A stretch of 64,000 nt of DNA from Erythrobacter sp. (GTDB lineage Bacteria > Pseudomonadota > Alphaproteobacteria > Sphingomonadales > Sphingomonadaceae): the NCBI GenBank assembly GCA_009993635.1, contig JAACTC010000005.1:186001-250000 (forward strand). Reading direction: 5' to 3'. Shown one piece after another: positions 35,111 through 42,733 of this stretch (position 1 is the first letter of the stretch; each line of letters starts with the position of its first letter). The notes beneath the pieces are model-generated. The model had not been told where the DNA came from. It saw nothing but the letters and a program-made list of their open reading frames with translations, and ran no database searches. The translations under genes were made by a program, and so were the position numbers.

Positions 35111-35956
35111 ATGAGTCGTTCCACCATGATCCCAGACACTCCGATACCCGCCCTCGATACGGCTGCAGACCTTGCCCGGCTTGCCCATGAAGGGCGCTGG
35201 CAGCCGGGGCTGGGGGCGGTTGCGCAGTCGGAAATCTTCGCCTCTTCGCGCGACGCGAGCGGGGCGGGGGCGGCGCTGGCACTGGCGCTGGATGCGTGGC
35301 GCCATCGACCGCAAGAGGAAGGCGCCGAGGCGGAAGATCGCCGCGCGGTGATATGGGTGCAGACCCGCAGCGCGGCGAAGCGCGGCGGCCGCCCGTTTCG
35401 CCCCGGCCTGCCGCACGATATCCGCCACCGCCTGATCCATGTGCTGGTGGAAAAGGACGAGGACGCGCTGTTCGCGCTGGAAGAGGCGGTGCGCTGCCGC
35501 GATGTCGCCTTCGTCATCGGCGAGCTTGCGGGCGCTGCCCGTGCGCTCGATTTCACCGCTTCGCGCCGCTTGACGCTGGCGGCGGAGAGGCACGGCGTGC
35601 CGCTGACGCTGGTCCGGCTCGATGGTGCGCGCGATCTTTCCTCGGCCCGCCAGCGTTGGGCGGTGCAGCCTGCGCCATCTCTGCGCCCGCAGTGGAACCG
35701 CGATGCCCCGGGCGCACCCGCCTGGATTGCAGAGCTGTTCCGCGCGCGCAGCCATCCGCCGGGTACCTGGCGGTTGAGCGAGGATTCGGGGCGGTTGGTG
35801 GCGGAGCGAGAGACACCTTTTCATAGCGATCCAGCCGAAGTTGGAGAGGGGCGGACTGAGGCTTCGAATGCTGCATCCCCCTCTCCAGGCTCTGCTAGCT
35901 TCTTCGGAGCAAGCATCGCCATTCTCTCCCCCAAAGGGGAGAGGGTGAGTGGCTAA
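35111..35956 (+). CDS. imuA: ImuA, RecA-like accessory factor of SOS mutagenesis, with repeat-derived tail
   Basis: 281 residues. ImuA is a RecA/SulA-like partner that works with ImuB and DnaE2 in error-prone translesion synthesis. The RecA-like segments ALDAWRHRP, VIWVQTRS, ALFALEEAVRCRDVAFVIGELAG and LTLAAERHGVPLTLVRL are visible, without a good Walker A. The last ~40 residues (from about 242) are encoded by a palindromic repeat at 35835-35943, so the natural C terminus has probably been replaced or extended. ATG 35111 lies 2 nt after the LexA box; ATG 35126 is an alternative. The imuB ATG follows 2 nt after the stop. Confidence 0.87.
   Translation: MSRSTMIPDTPIPALDTAADLARLAHEGRWQPGLGAVAQSEIFASSRDASGAGAALALALDAWRHRPQEEGAEAEDRRAVIWVQTRSAAKRGGRPFRPGLPHDIRHRLIHVLVEKDEDALFALEEAVRCRDVAFVIGELAGAARALDFTASRRLTLAAERHGVPLTLVRLDGARDLSSARQRWAVQPAPSLRPQWNRDAPGAPAWIAELFRARSHPPGTWRLSEDSGRLVAERETPFHSDPAEVGEGRTEASNAASPSPGSASFFGASIAILSPKGERVSG
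35835..35943. repeat. palindromic repeat forming the end of imuA
   Basis: Two palindromes lie end to end. The first pairs CCGAAG..TTGGAGAGGGG (35835-35851) with CCCCTCTCCA...TTCTTCGG (35877-35907). The second is CTCTCCCC/GGGGAGAG (35924-35931 and 35936-35943). The imuA frame reads through both and stops 11 nt later. Confidence 0.75.
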
Positions 35957-35958
35957 GC

Positions 35959-37632
35959 ATGGCGCCCCGCCGCATCCTTTCGATCTGGCTCGCGGCTTTC
36001 GCGATCGACCGCTGGCGGCTTGCCGAGGGCTGCGCGCGGGGGGAGGGCGCGGACGCGCAGCCGCTGGTGCTGATCGCGGAAACGGCGCACGGCCCGCGCA
36101 TCCAGGCAACCAACATCGCGGCGCGCAAGGCAGGCGCGCGGATCGGCACGATGCTCGCCGATGCGCGCACGCTGTGCCCTGCCATCGTGGCGGTGCCGGG
36201 CGATCCGGCGGGCGACCTGGCCGAGCTTGAACGGCTTGCCGTGTGGGCGCGCCGTTGGGGGCCGTGGTCCGCGCTCGATCCACCCGACGGCCTGCTGGTC
36301 GATCTGACCGCCGTGGCGCACCTGTTCGGCGGCGAGGCAAAGCTGCTGGCCGATGTCCACCACGCCTTCGATGCGCGCGGCTTTGCCATTCGCGCCGCGA
36401 TCGCGCCCACGGCGGGTGCGGCCTGGGCGCTGGCGCATCACGGGCCGGATCGCAGCATTCTGGCGCCGCCCGCTTCTTCGTCACGCCCATGTTCGTCATC
36501 GCGAGCAACCGTAGGGAGCGCGGCAATCCAGGGTGCTGCGCGCAAGGGCCCTGAATCGCCACAGGGCTCCGCCCCTCGCGATGACGATGTCTCGTGGATG
36601 GAAGCGCGCCTGTCCGATCTGCCGGTGGCGGCGCTGCGGCTCGACGACGATGTGCTTACCGTGCTGCGGCGGCTTGGCCTCAAACGGCTGGGCGACGTCG
36701 CGACGGTGGGGCGCGATGCGCTTCACCGCCGGTTCCGCAATCGCAAGTCGCCCTCCGCCAACCCGCTGATCCGGATGGACCAGCTGCTGGGCCGCGTGCC
36801 GGAACCGCTGCTGCCGGTCGTCCCGCAGCATATGCCGCTGGTGCAGCGGCGGCTGATGGAGCCGATCCGCCACCGCGACCTGCTGGACACCGTGATGGCC
36901 GATCTGGCGCACGACATGGTGCGCGAGCTGGAAGGGCAGGGGCAGGGCGCCCGTCGCCTCGATCTGGGCCTGTGGCGGGTCGATGGCGAGGTGATTATGC
37001 GCACCCTCGAACTTGCCGCCGCCACGCGCGATCCGGCGCATATCGTGCGGCTGTTCAGCGAAAAATTGGGCGATATAGATGCCGGTTTCGGGATCGAGCT
37101 GGTCCGCCTGCGCGCCAGCTGGGCGGAGCCGCTGCCCGCCAATCAGGCCGACATCGAAGCCGCCGCGCAGCGCCACGGCACCTCGCTTTCCGCCTTTGTC
37201 GACCGGCTGACCACGCGCCTGGGGCCGCGCGCGGTGCGGCGCCCGGTGCTGCGCGGCAGCCATGTGCCCGAGCGCGCCCAACGCTGGCAGCCGCCGCTGG
37301 AGCCGGAGCCGCCTTCGCAGGACGAGCTGCGGTTCCATGCCCGCCCGCTCAAGCTGCTCGACCGGGCGGAGCCGATTGCGGTGCTCTACGCCTCGCCCGA
37401 CGGGTTTCCGCAGCAGTTCCGCTGGCGGGGCGAAGTGCATCAGGTCGCGCGGGTCGAGGGGCCGGAGAGGATCGCGCCCGAATGGTGGCGCGAACGCGGC
37501 AATGCACGGCTGCGCGATTATTACCGGATCGAGGACGATACGGGTCGGCGGTACTGGATCTATCGCTATGGCATCGCGGGCGACGGGCGCGGCGGCGTGC
37601 CCGACTGGTTTCTGCAGGGGTTGTATGCGTAA
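35959..37632 (+). CDS. imuB: ImuB, Y-family polymerase-like mutasome hub, with in-frame repeat insertion
   Basis: 557 residues. ImuB is a catalytically inactive Y-family homologue that connects DnaE2, ImuA and the beta clamp. The palm/fingers part lies at about 1-180 (RILSIWLAAFAIDRWR, VLIAETAHGPRI, AGARIGTMLADARTLCP). The little finger begins about 215 (LPVAALRLDDDVL, LGLKRLGDVATVGRDAL) and a long C-terminal region follows. Residues ~179-209 are encoded by a 93-bp palindromic repeat (36494-36586) inserted in frame. The start ATG is 2 nt after the imuA stop, so the pair is coupled. Confidence 0.92.
   Translation: MAPRRILSIWLAAFAIDRWRLAEGCARGEGADAQPLVLIAETAHGPRIQATNIAARKAGARIGTMLADARTLCPAIVAVPGDPAGDLAELERLAVWARRWGPWSALDPPDGLLVDLTAVAHLFGGEAKLLADVHHAFDARGFAIRAAIAPTAGAAWALAHHGPDRSILAPPASSSRPCSSSRATVGSAAIQGAARKGPESPQGSAPRDDDVSWMEARLSDLPVAALRLDDDVLTVLRRLGLKRLGDVATVGRDALHRRFRNRKSPSANPLIRMDQLLGRVPEPLLPVVPQHMPLVQRRLMEPIRHRDLLDTVMADLAHDMVRELEGQGQGARRLDLGLWRVDGEVIMRTLELAAATRDPAHIVRLFSEKLGDIDAGFGIELVRLRASWAEPLPANQADIEAAAQRHGTSLSAFVDRLTTRLGPRAVRRPVLRGSHVPERAQRWQPPLEPEPPSQDELRFHARPLKLLDRAEPIAVLYASPDGFPQQFRWRGEVHQVARVEGPERIAPEWWRERGNARLRDYYRIEDDTGRRYWIYRYGIAGDGRGGVPDWFLQGLYA
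36494..36586. repeat. 93-bp palindromic repeat inside imuB
   Basis: The terminal inverted repeats CGTCATCGCGAG and CTCGCGATGACG are perfect for 12 bp, and the inner arms GCAATCCAGGG and CCCTGAATCGCC also pair. Its length is exactly 31 codons and it contains no stop in the imuB frame. It shares its ends and the GCAATCCAG core with the intergenic elements at 41060 and 62811, so it is a mobile or dispersed family that has landed in a gene. Confidence 0.88.
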
Positions 37633-37675
37633 GGCAGCCTGAGTTTCAGCCCAATGCGCTCCGCCCCAGTGCGCC

Positions 37676-39229
37676 TCAGCCGAAGACGGCCGGCCCGATC
37701 CACGAATAGATCAGCGTGATCAGGATGATGCCCACCAGGTTCAGCACCACGCCCCCGGTGGCCATCTGCCGGATGCTGACCACGCCCGTGCTGAACACGA
37801 TCGCGTTGGGCGGCGTGCCCACCGGCAGCATGAAGGCGCAGGTCGCGGCCAGCGCGGCAGGGATCAGCAGGCCCATCGGGTCGATCCCGAGGCCCAGCGC
37901 CACGCCGCCCAAGATGGGTATGAAGGTCGCCGCGGTCGCGGTGTTGCTTGTCACCTCCGTCAGGAACATGACGATGGCCACCACCGCTGCGATCAGCAGG
38001 ATCGGCGGCAGCGCGCCAAGCCCCGTCACCTGCTGCCCCAGCCAGGCATCGAGGCCGGACGCCGCCACCGCGCTCGCCAGGCTCAGCCCGCCGCCGAACA
38101 GCAGCAGCACGCCCCATGGAACTCCTTTTTCCGCATCGCTCCATTCCAGCACCGCTTCGCCCTTGCGGTCGCCCGGCAGCAGGAACAGCGCAATACCCGC
38201 GCCGATGGCGATCGCGGTGTCGTTCAGCTGCGCCCACCAGACATCCTCCGCCGCGCCGGAAAATTCCGCGATCAGCCCCGGCACAATCCAGAAGAACGCC
38301 GCCGATCCGAACGCCAGAAGCACCATCCTTTCGGCCCGGCCCATCCGCCCAAGCTTGCGAATCTGCCCCTCGATAAGGTCGCGTCCGCCTTCGATCTTCG
38401 GCAGATCGAAAGGGTACAGCACGCGCGTCATCAGCACCCACGCGACCAGCGTGAATACTGCCGCAATCGGAACGCCCACCATCATCCAGTCGAGAAATCC
38501 GATGTTCCGCCCGTACTCCACCGCCGCATAGCCCGCGACGATGGCATTGGGCGGGCTGCCCAGCAGCGTGCCGAGCCCGCCGATATTTGCCGACCATGCA
38601 ATCGCCAGCATCAGGCAGACGCCGAAGCCGCGCAGCCGCGGATCGTCAGGCAGGCTCTGCTCGCCCGGCTCGCTACCCGGCTCGGCGTTCGCGCGGTCGC
38701 CGGTGCCAACCAGCGCGAGAATCGAAAAGCCGATCGGCAGCATCATCAGCGTGGTCGCCGTGTTGGACACCCACATCGAAAGAAACCCGGTTGCGATCAT
38801 CATGCCCAGCACGATCATCCGCGGTTCGGTGCCGACGCGCCGCAAGGTCATCAGCGCGATCCGGCGGTGCAGATTGCACTTCTCCATCGCGATCGCGATC
38901 AGGAAGCCGCCGAGGAACAGGAAGACGATCGGGCTGGCATAGGGCGCCGTGGTTTCGCCGATCGTGCGCTGCGTCAGTGCGGGGATCAGCACGATCGGCA
39001 GCAGGGACGTGACAGAGAGCGGCAGCGCCTCGGTTATCCACCAGACCGCCATCAGCGTTCCAATCGCGGCGACGATCCGGCCATCGGCAGAAAGCTGCGT
39101 GGCCGCGCCGAGGGCGAGCCAGACACCGAATGCCAGCGCCAGGCCAAGGAAACGCATGATCCATTGCCGGTACGCGGGGCGTGCCGCATCGTCGCCATCC
39201 GCCGGCTCTGCATTCGCCTTACCCATCAT
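37676..39229 (-). CDS. SLC13/DASS-family anion symporter
   Basis: 517 residues with about twelve to fourteen hydrophobic helices. The paired reentrant motifs are SMWVSNTATTLMMLPI in the first half and EVTSNTATAATFIPI in the second, with GSPPNAIVAGY and PVGTPPNAIVFSTG. These are the SNT motifs of Na+/dicarboxylate or sulfate carriers. It differs from the SLC13 gene at 18124 in lacking RCK_C domains. Start ATG 39229 or the next codon. It lies between imuB and the radical SAM operon on the other strand, breaking the SOS block in two. Confidence 0.9.
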   Translation of the reverse strand: MMGKANAEPADGDDAARPAYRQWIMRFLGLALAFGVWLALGAATQLSADGRIVAAIGTLMAVWWITEALPLSVTSLLPIVLIPALTQRTIGETTAPYASPIVFLFLGGFLIAIAMEKCNLHRRIALMTLRRVGTEPRMIVLGMMIATGFLSMWVSNTATTLMMLPIGFSILALVGTGDRANAEPGSEPGEQSLPDDPRLRGFGVCLMLAIAWSANIGGLGTLLGSPPNAIVAGYAAVEYGRNIGFLDWMMVGVPIAAVFTLVAWVLMTRVLYPFDLPKIEGGRDLIEGQIRKLGRMGRAERMVLLAFGSAAFFWIVPGLIAEFSGAAEDVWWAQLNDTAIAIGAGIALFLLPGDRKGEAVLEWSDAEKGVPWGVLLLFGGGLSLASAVAASGLDAWLGQQVTGLGALPPILLIAAVVAIVMFLTEVTSNTATAATFIPILGGVALGLGIDPMGLLIPAALAATCAFMLPVGTPPNAIVFSTGVVSIRQMATGGVVLNLVGIILITLIYSWIGPAVFG

Positions 39230-39331
39230 CCGCGCCCGTTTTCCCGCTTGTTGCGTGTTTGGGTCGTAGATGGGCGAAGCAGACGGATTGCGTCAATGCA
39301 CCGCGCAGATAGCTGTGTGGAAGCGCGCCGC

Positions 39332-39649
39332 TCAGCTGCCCGAGAACGGGGTGCCGAACACCCCCACCGCCAGCTCGGCCCACACCAGCAGCAGCACGGC
39401 GAGGATGCCGAGCACGGCGACGACGCAGAAGGTCGGCCGCCCGATGGTGCGGATGGCGAATTCGATGCCGAGCGCGGTGGTACCCAGCAGGGCCGTGGCC
39501 ACGGCGAAATCGAATGGCGTCCAGTGCACCTCTCCGGTGAACTGCATTGCGATCAGCGGGGCGATGAGAATGGCGATAACCGAACCCCACAGCGCCATGC
39601 GCCACAGGCGGTTTGTCAGCCCGGAAGTGATCGAAAGATCGTCCATCAT
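39332..39649 (-). CDS. small integral membrane protein
   Basis: 105 residues with three membrane helices (about 15-35, 45-65 and 72-95). It begins MMDDLSITSGLTNRLWRM; GAGGAGAGG precedes the paired ATGs. The frame is open upstream to 39778, but those codons lack a start signal. No family recognised. It lies upstream of the SLC13 gene on the same strand, 102 nt away, and is divergent from the radical SAM gene. Confidence 0.65.
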   Translation of the reverse strand: MMDDLSITSGLTNRLWRMALWGSVIAILIAPLIAMQFTGEVHWTPFDFAVATALLGTTALGIEFAIRTIGRPTFCVVAVLGILAVLLLVWAELAVGVFGTPFSGS

Positions 39650-39789
39650 GCCTCTCCTCCAGGCCCGATCATGCACACGCCGACGGCGAACGGCAAGATC
39701 GGGAGCCAACCTGTGCATAAATCCGCAAAGCCCTGAAATCAAAATTTTTTGTACTTGTGCACGCCGGGGGCTAGCCAATCACCGGAACG

Positions 39790-39804
39790 GAACATAGAAA
39801 GAAC
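39790..39804 (+). promoter_or_regulatory. LexA (SOS) box of the radical SAM-udgX-dnaE2 block
   Basis: GAAC-ATAGAAA-GAAC, exact GAAC-N7-GAAC. It ends 2 nt before the GTG start at 39807, the same geometry as at imuA. This marks the radical SAM gene, and probably the two genes after it, as damage-inducible. Confidence 0.88.
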
Positions 39805-39806
39805 AT

Positions 39807-41048
39807 GTGAGCAGAGCCCCGATCCTTGACCGGCTGAAGATTCTCGCCGATGCGGCGAAGTACGATGCCTCCTGCGCGTCGTCCGGCACGGCGAAGCGCA
39901 ACAGTACCGGGGGCGGAATCGGCAGCACCGAAGGCATGGGCATCTGCCACGCCTATGCGCCCGACGGCCGCTGCATCTCGCTGCTGAAGATCCTGCTGAC
40001 CAACCACTGCATCTTCGATTGCCACTACTGCATCAACCGCAAGAGTTCGAACGTGCAGCGCGCGCGCTTCACGCCGCAGGAAGTCGCGGATCTGACGATC
40101 AGCTTCTATCGCCGCAATTATATCGAAGGGCTGTTCCTCTCCTCCGGCATCATCAAGAGCAGCGATCACACGATGGAGCAGATCGTGGAGGCCGCGCGGA
40201 TTTTGCGCGAGGAGTATGATTTTCGCGGCTACATCCACCTGAAGACGATCCCCGAGGCGGACCCCGAGATCATCCATCGCGCCGGGTTCTATGCCGATCG
40301 CGTCTCGATCAATGTCGAATTGCCGACCGATGCCGGGCTGACGCGCCTGGCGCCCGACAAGGACGCGCGCCAGATCGAAGGCGCGCTGGGCAAGACCAGC
40401 AGCGATATCGTCGAAGCGAAGGATGCGAAGAAGCGGTTCAAGCACGCGCCGCGCTTTGCGCCTGCGGGCCAGTCGACCCAGATGATCGTGGGTGCCGACG
40501 CGGCGAGCGATGCGGATATCGTAGGCCGGGCGAGCCGGTTGTACGACAGTTTCGGCCTGCGCCGCGTCTATTACAGCGCCTTCTCGCCGATCCCCGATGC
40601 CTCCGCCGTGCTGCCGCTGAAGCGCCCGCCGTTGATTCGCGAGCATCGCCTGTATCAATCGGACTGGCTGATGCGGTTCTACAACTACCGCCCGCAGGAA
40701 ATCATGCAGGCGACCGAAGCCGACGGAAACCTGCCGCTCGATATCGACCCCAAGCTGGCGTGGGCGCTGAAATTCCGCGAACGCTTCCCGGTCGATGTGA
40801 ACCGCGCAAGCCGCGAAGACCTGCTGCGCGTGCCCGGGCTGGGGGTGAAGGCGGTGCAGCGTATCCTCGCCTCGCGCCGCCACCGTACCCTCAGGCTCGA
40901 CGATGTGGCGCGGCTGACCGTGTCGCTCACCAAGGTGCGGCCCTTCATCTGCACGGTAGACTGGCGGCCGACGCTGCTGACCGACCGCGGCGACCTGCGC
41001 GCACTGCTGGCACCGAAGGCCGAACAGCTGGAGCTGTTCGCGGCGTGA
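39807..41048 (+). CDS. putative DNA-modification/repair radical SAM protein (TIGR03916 type)
   Basis: 413 residues. A radical SAM cluster motif CIFDCHYC (CxxxCxxC) lies near residues 71-78, inside a TIM-barrel region. A C-terminal helix-hairpin-helix (NRASREDLLRVPGLGVKAVQRIL) suggests DNA binding. The family occurs next to a DUF4130/UDG partner, as here, and its reaction is unknown. The GTG at 39807 is the only start near the LexA box (the nearby ATG is followed by TGA). The LexA box indicates SOS control. Confidence 0.9.
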   Translation: MSRAPILDRLKILADAAKYDASCASSGTAKRNSTGGGIGSTEGMGICHAYAPDGRCISLLKILLTNHCIFDCHYCINRKSSNVQRARFTPQEVADLTISFYRRNYIEGLFLSSGIIKSSDHTMEQIVEAARILREEYDFRGYIHLKTIPEADPEIIHRAGFYADRVSINVELPTDAGLTRLAPDKDARQIEGALGKTSSDIVEAKDAKKRFKHAPRFAPAGQSTQMIVGADAASDADIVGRASRLYDSFGLRRVYYSAFSPIPDASAVLPLKRPPLIREHRLYQSDWLMRFYNYRPQEIMQATEADGNLPLDIDPKLAWALKFRERFPVDVNRASREDLLRVPGLGVKAVQRILASRRHRTLRLDDVARLTVSLTKVRPFICTVDWRPTLLTDRGDLRALLAPKAEQLELFAA

Positions 41049-41059
41049 TTGTCCTTTTT

Positions 41060-41177
41060 CGTCATTGCGAAGACCCCGGACTTGATCCGGGGGAGGCGGC
41101 AATCCAGGGGCGTATCGCGCTTCGCGCTGGATTGGTTGGCCTTTGGCCGACTACGTCCCGCTACACTTCCAATGACG
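41060..41177. repeat. 118-bp palindromic repeat between radical SAM and udgX genes
   Basis: The ends are CGTCATTGCGAAG and its near-complement CACTTCCAATGACG. Inside is a hairpin CCCCGGACTTGATCCGGGG and the GGCAATCCAGGG core shared with the imuB element. It fills most of the 148-nt gap, leaving 20 nt before the udgX ATG. Confidence 0.82.
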
Positions 41178-41196
41178 GTCGGCGGGAGCATTTCGC

Positions 41197-42642
41197 ATGA
41201 CCGCGCTCCAGAACGTCCGCCCTCACGCGCGCTACACCGTCCAGCTGCCGCGCAGCGACGATTTCGCCTTCTGGCGAGAGCGCGCGCGGGCGCTGATCCA
41301 GTGCGATGTGCCGCCGGACAAGGTTGCGTGGGTCGAACCGGGCGGCAGCGGCGATTTGTTTGCGGCCGACGGGATGCGCCTGCCCGCGCCTTCGGCCGAC
41401 GCGCCGCCGGTGCGCGCCAGCAAGCGTTACCTCAGCCTTGCGACCAATGCCGCGCTGCACAGCGATCCGCAGCGGTTCGCGCTGCTCTATCGCCTGCTGT
41501 GGCGGTTGCAGGCCAATCCGCGGATCATGGAGGACAAGGCCGACCCGGATGTTCGCCGCGTGGAAGAACTCGCCAAGAACGTGCGGCGCGACAGCCACAA
41601 GATGCACGCCTTCGTCCGCTTCCGGCAGGTGGAAGAGGAAGGGGGCGCAGAGCATTACATCGCCTGGTTCGAGCCCGAGCATCATATCCTGCGCGCCAAT
41701 GCCGGCTTCTTCCGGCGCCGCTTCGCGAGCATGCGCTGGTCGATCCTGACCCCGCAGGGCACGCTGCACTGGGATGGCGAGACGATGCGCGAAGGCCCGC
41801 CCGCGCAGAAAACGGACGCGCCGCACGGCGACCCGGTCGAGGATCTGTGGCGCACCTATTACGCGTCGATCTTCAATCCCGCGCGGCTGAAAGTCGGCGC
41901 GATGCTCTCCGAAATGCCACGCAAGTACTGGAAAAACCTGCCCGAGGCCGCGCTTATCCCGGAGCTGATCGCGGGCGCGCAGCAGCGCGAGAGCGCGATG
42001 GTCGCGGCGGGCGAACGCGATGACGGGGCGCGGCTGACAAGCCTTGCGGCGATCGGCGAAGCGATCGACAGCTGTCGCAAATGCCCGATCGGATGCCTCG
42101 ATAATCGCGCGGTCATGGGGGAGGGGCCGGGCGATGCCGCCCTGATGATCGTCGGCGAGCAGCCGGGCGATGTCGAGGATATGGAGGGCAGGCCTTTCGT
42201 CGGCCCTGCCGGGCAGCTGCTCGACATGCATCTGGAACGCGCAGGCATCGACCGCAGCGCCGCCTACGTCACCAATACGGTCAAGCATTTCAAGTTCACG
42301 ATGAGGGGCAAGCGGCGGCTGCACCAGTCGCCCACCGCGAAGGAAATCGATACCTGCCGCTGGTGGATCGAGAGCGAGCGCGAGCTGGTGAAGCCGAAGC
42401 TGGTGCTGGCCATGGGAGCCAGCGCGGCGCGCGGGATGCTGGGCAAGACGGTCAGCATTGCGAAGGCGCGCGGCGCGCCGATCATGCTCGAGGATGGCAG
42501 CGAATTGTGGATTACCGCGCATCCTTCCTACCTGCTGCGCCTCGATGGCGAGGCGCGGGACAGGCAGGCGACGCTGTTCGATGCCGACCTTGCGGCGGTG
42601 CAGGCGCGGTTGGCGGAGCTGGTGGAGGGTGGTGTCCCATGA
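41197..42642 (+). CDS. DUF4130-UdgX fusion, uracil-DNA binding/glycosylase
   Basis: 481 residues. The N-terminal ~250 residues are DUF4130 (ARYTVQLPRSDDFAFWRERA, DPDVRRVEELAKNVRRDSHKM, EHHILRANAGFFRRRFA). The C-terminal part is a family 4/UdgX uracil-DNA glycosylase with Cys pairs for 4Fe-4S (CRKCPIGC, about 293-300), motif A GEQPGDVEDMEGRPFVGPAG and the R-loop GKRRLHQSP. In UdgX proteins the histidine of KRRIH (here KRRLH, His376) forms a covalent link to DNA after excising uracil. It is the partner of the radical SAM gene; the stop codon lies inside a palindromic repeat. Confidence 0.9.
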   Translation: MTALQNVRPHARYTVQLPRSDDFAFWRERARALIQCDVPPDKVAWVEPGGSGDLFAADGMRLPAPSADAPPVRASKRYLSLATNAALHSDPQRFALLYRLLWRLQANPRIMEDKADPDVRRVEELAKNVRRDSHKMHAFVRFRQVEEEGGAEHYIAWFEPEHHILRANAGFFRRRFASMRWSILTPQGTLHWDGETMREGPPAQKTDAPHGDPVEDLWRTYYASIFNPARLKVGAMLSEMPRKYWKNLPEAALIPELIAGAQQRESAMVAAGERDDGARLTSLAAIGEAIDSCRKCPIGCLDNRAVMGEGPGDAALMIVGEQPGDVEDMEGRPFVGPAGQLLDMHLERAGIDRSAAYVTNTVKHFKFTMRGKRRLHQSPTAKEIDTCRWWIESERELVKPKLVLAMGASAARGMLGKTVSIAKARGAPIMLEDGSELWITAHPSYLLRLDGEARDRQATLFDADLAAVQARLAELVEGGVP

Positions 42643-42721
42643 CCGTTCGTCCTGAGCTCGTCGAAGGGCGAACGGGGTGCGGCGTTCGCGGTTCGACAGG
42701 CTCACCACGAACGGGTGGGAC
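42634..42721. repeat. palindromic repeat spanning the udgX stop codon
   Basis: The outer arms are GTCCCA/TGGGAC. Inside are CCGTTCGTCCTGAGC...TCGTCGAAGG and the opposing TTCGACAGGCTCACCACGAACGG. This is the widespread alphaproteobacterial CCGTTCGTnCTGAGC type of repeat. The udgX TGA (42640-42642) is inside, and dnaE2 begins at 42734. Confidence 0.8.
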
Positions 42722-42733
42722 AGCGAAATTGTC

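Noticed and set aside
37676..39649. Horizontally acquired island between the two SOS units
   Set aside because: The SLC13 and small membrane genes have the same GC and codon style as neighbours and no flanking repeats or integrase.
42641..42733. Upstream start for dnaE2 at 42677
   Set aside because: The codons between belong to a palindromic repeat; ATG 42734 gives the usual family start.
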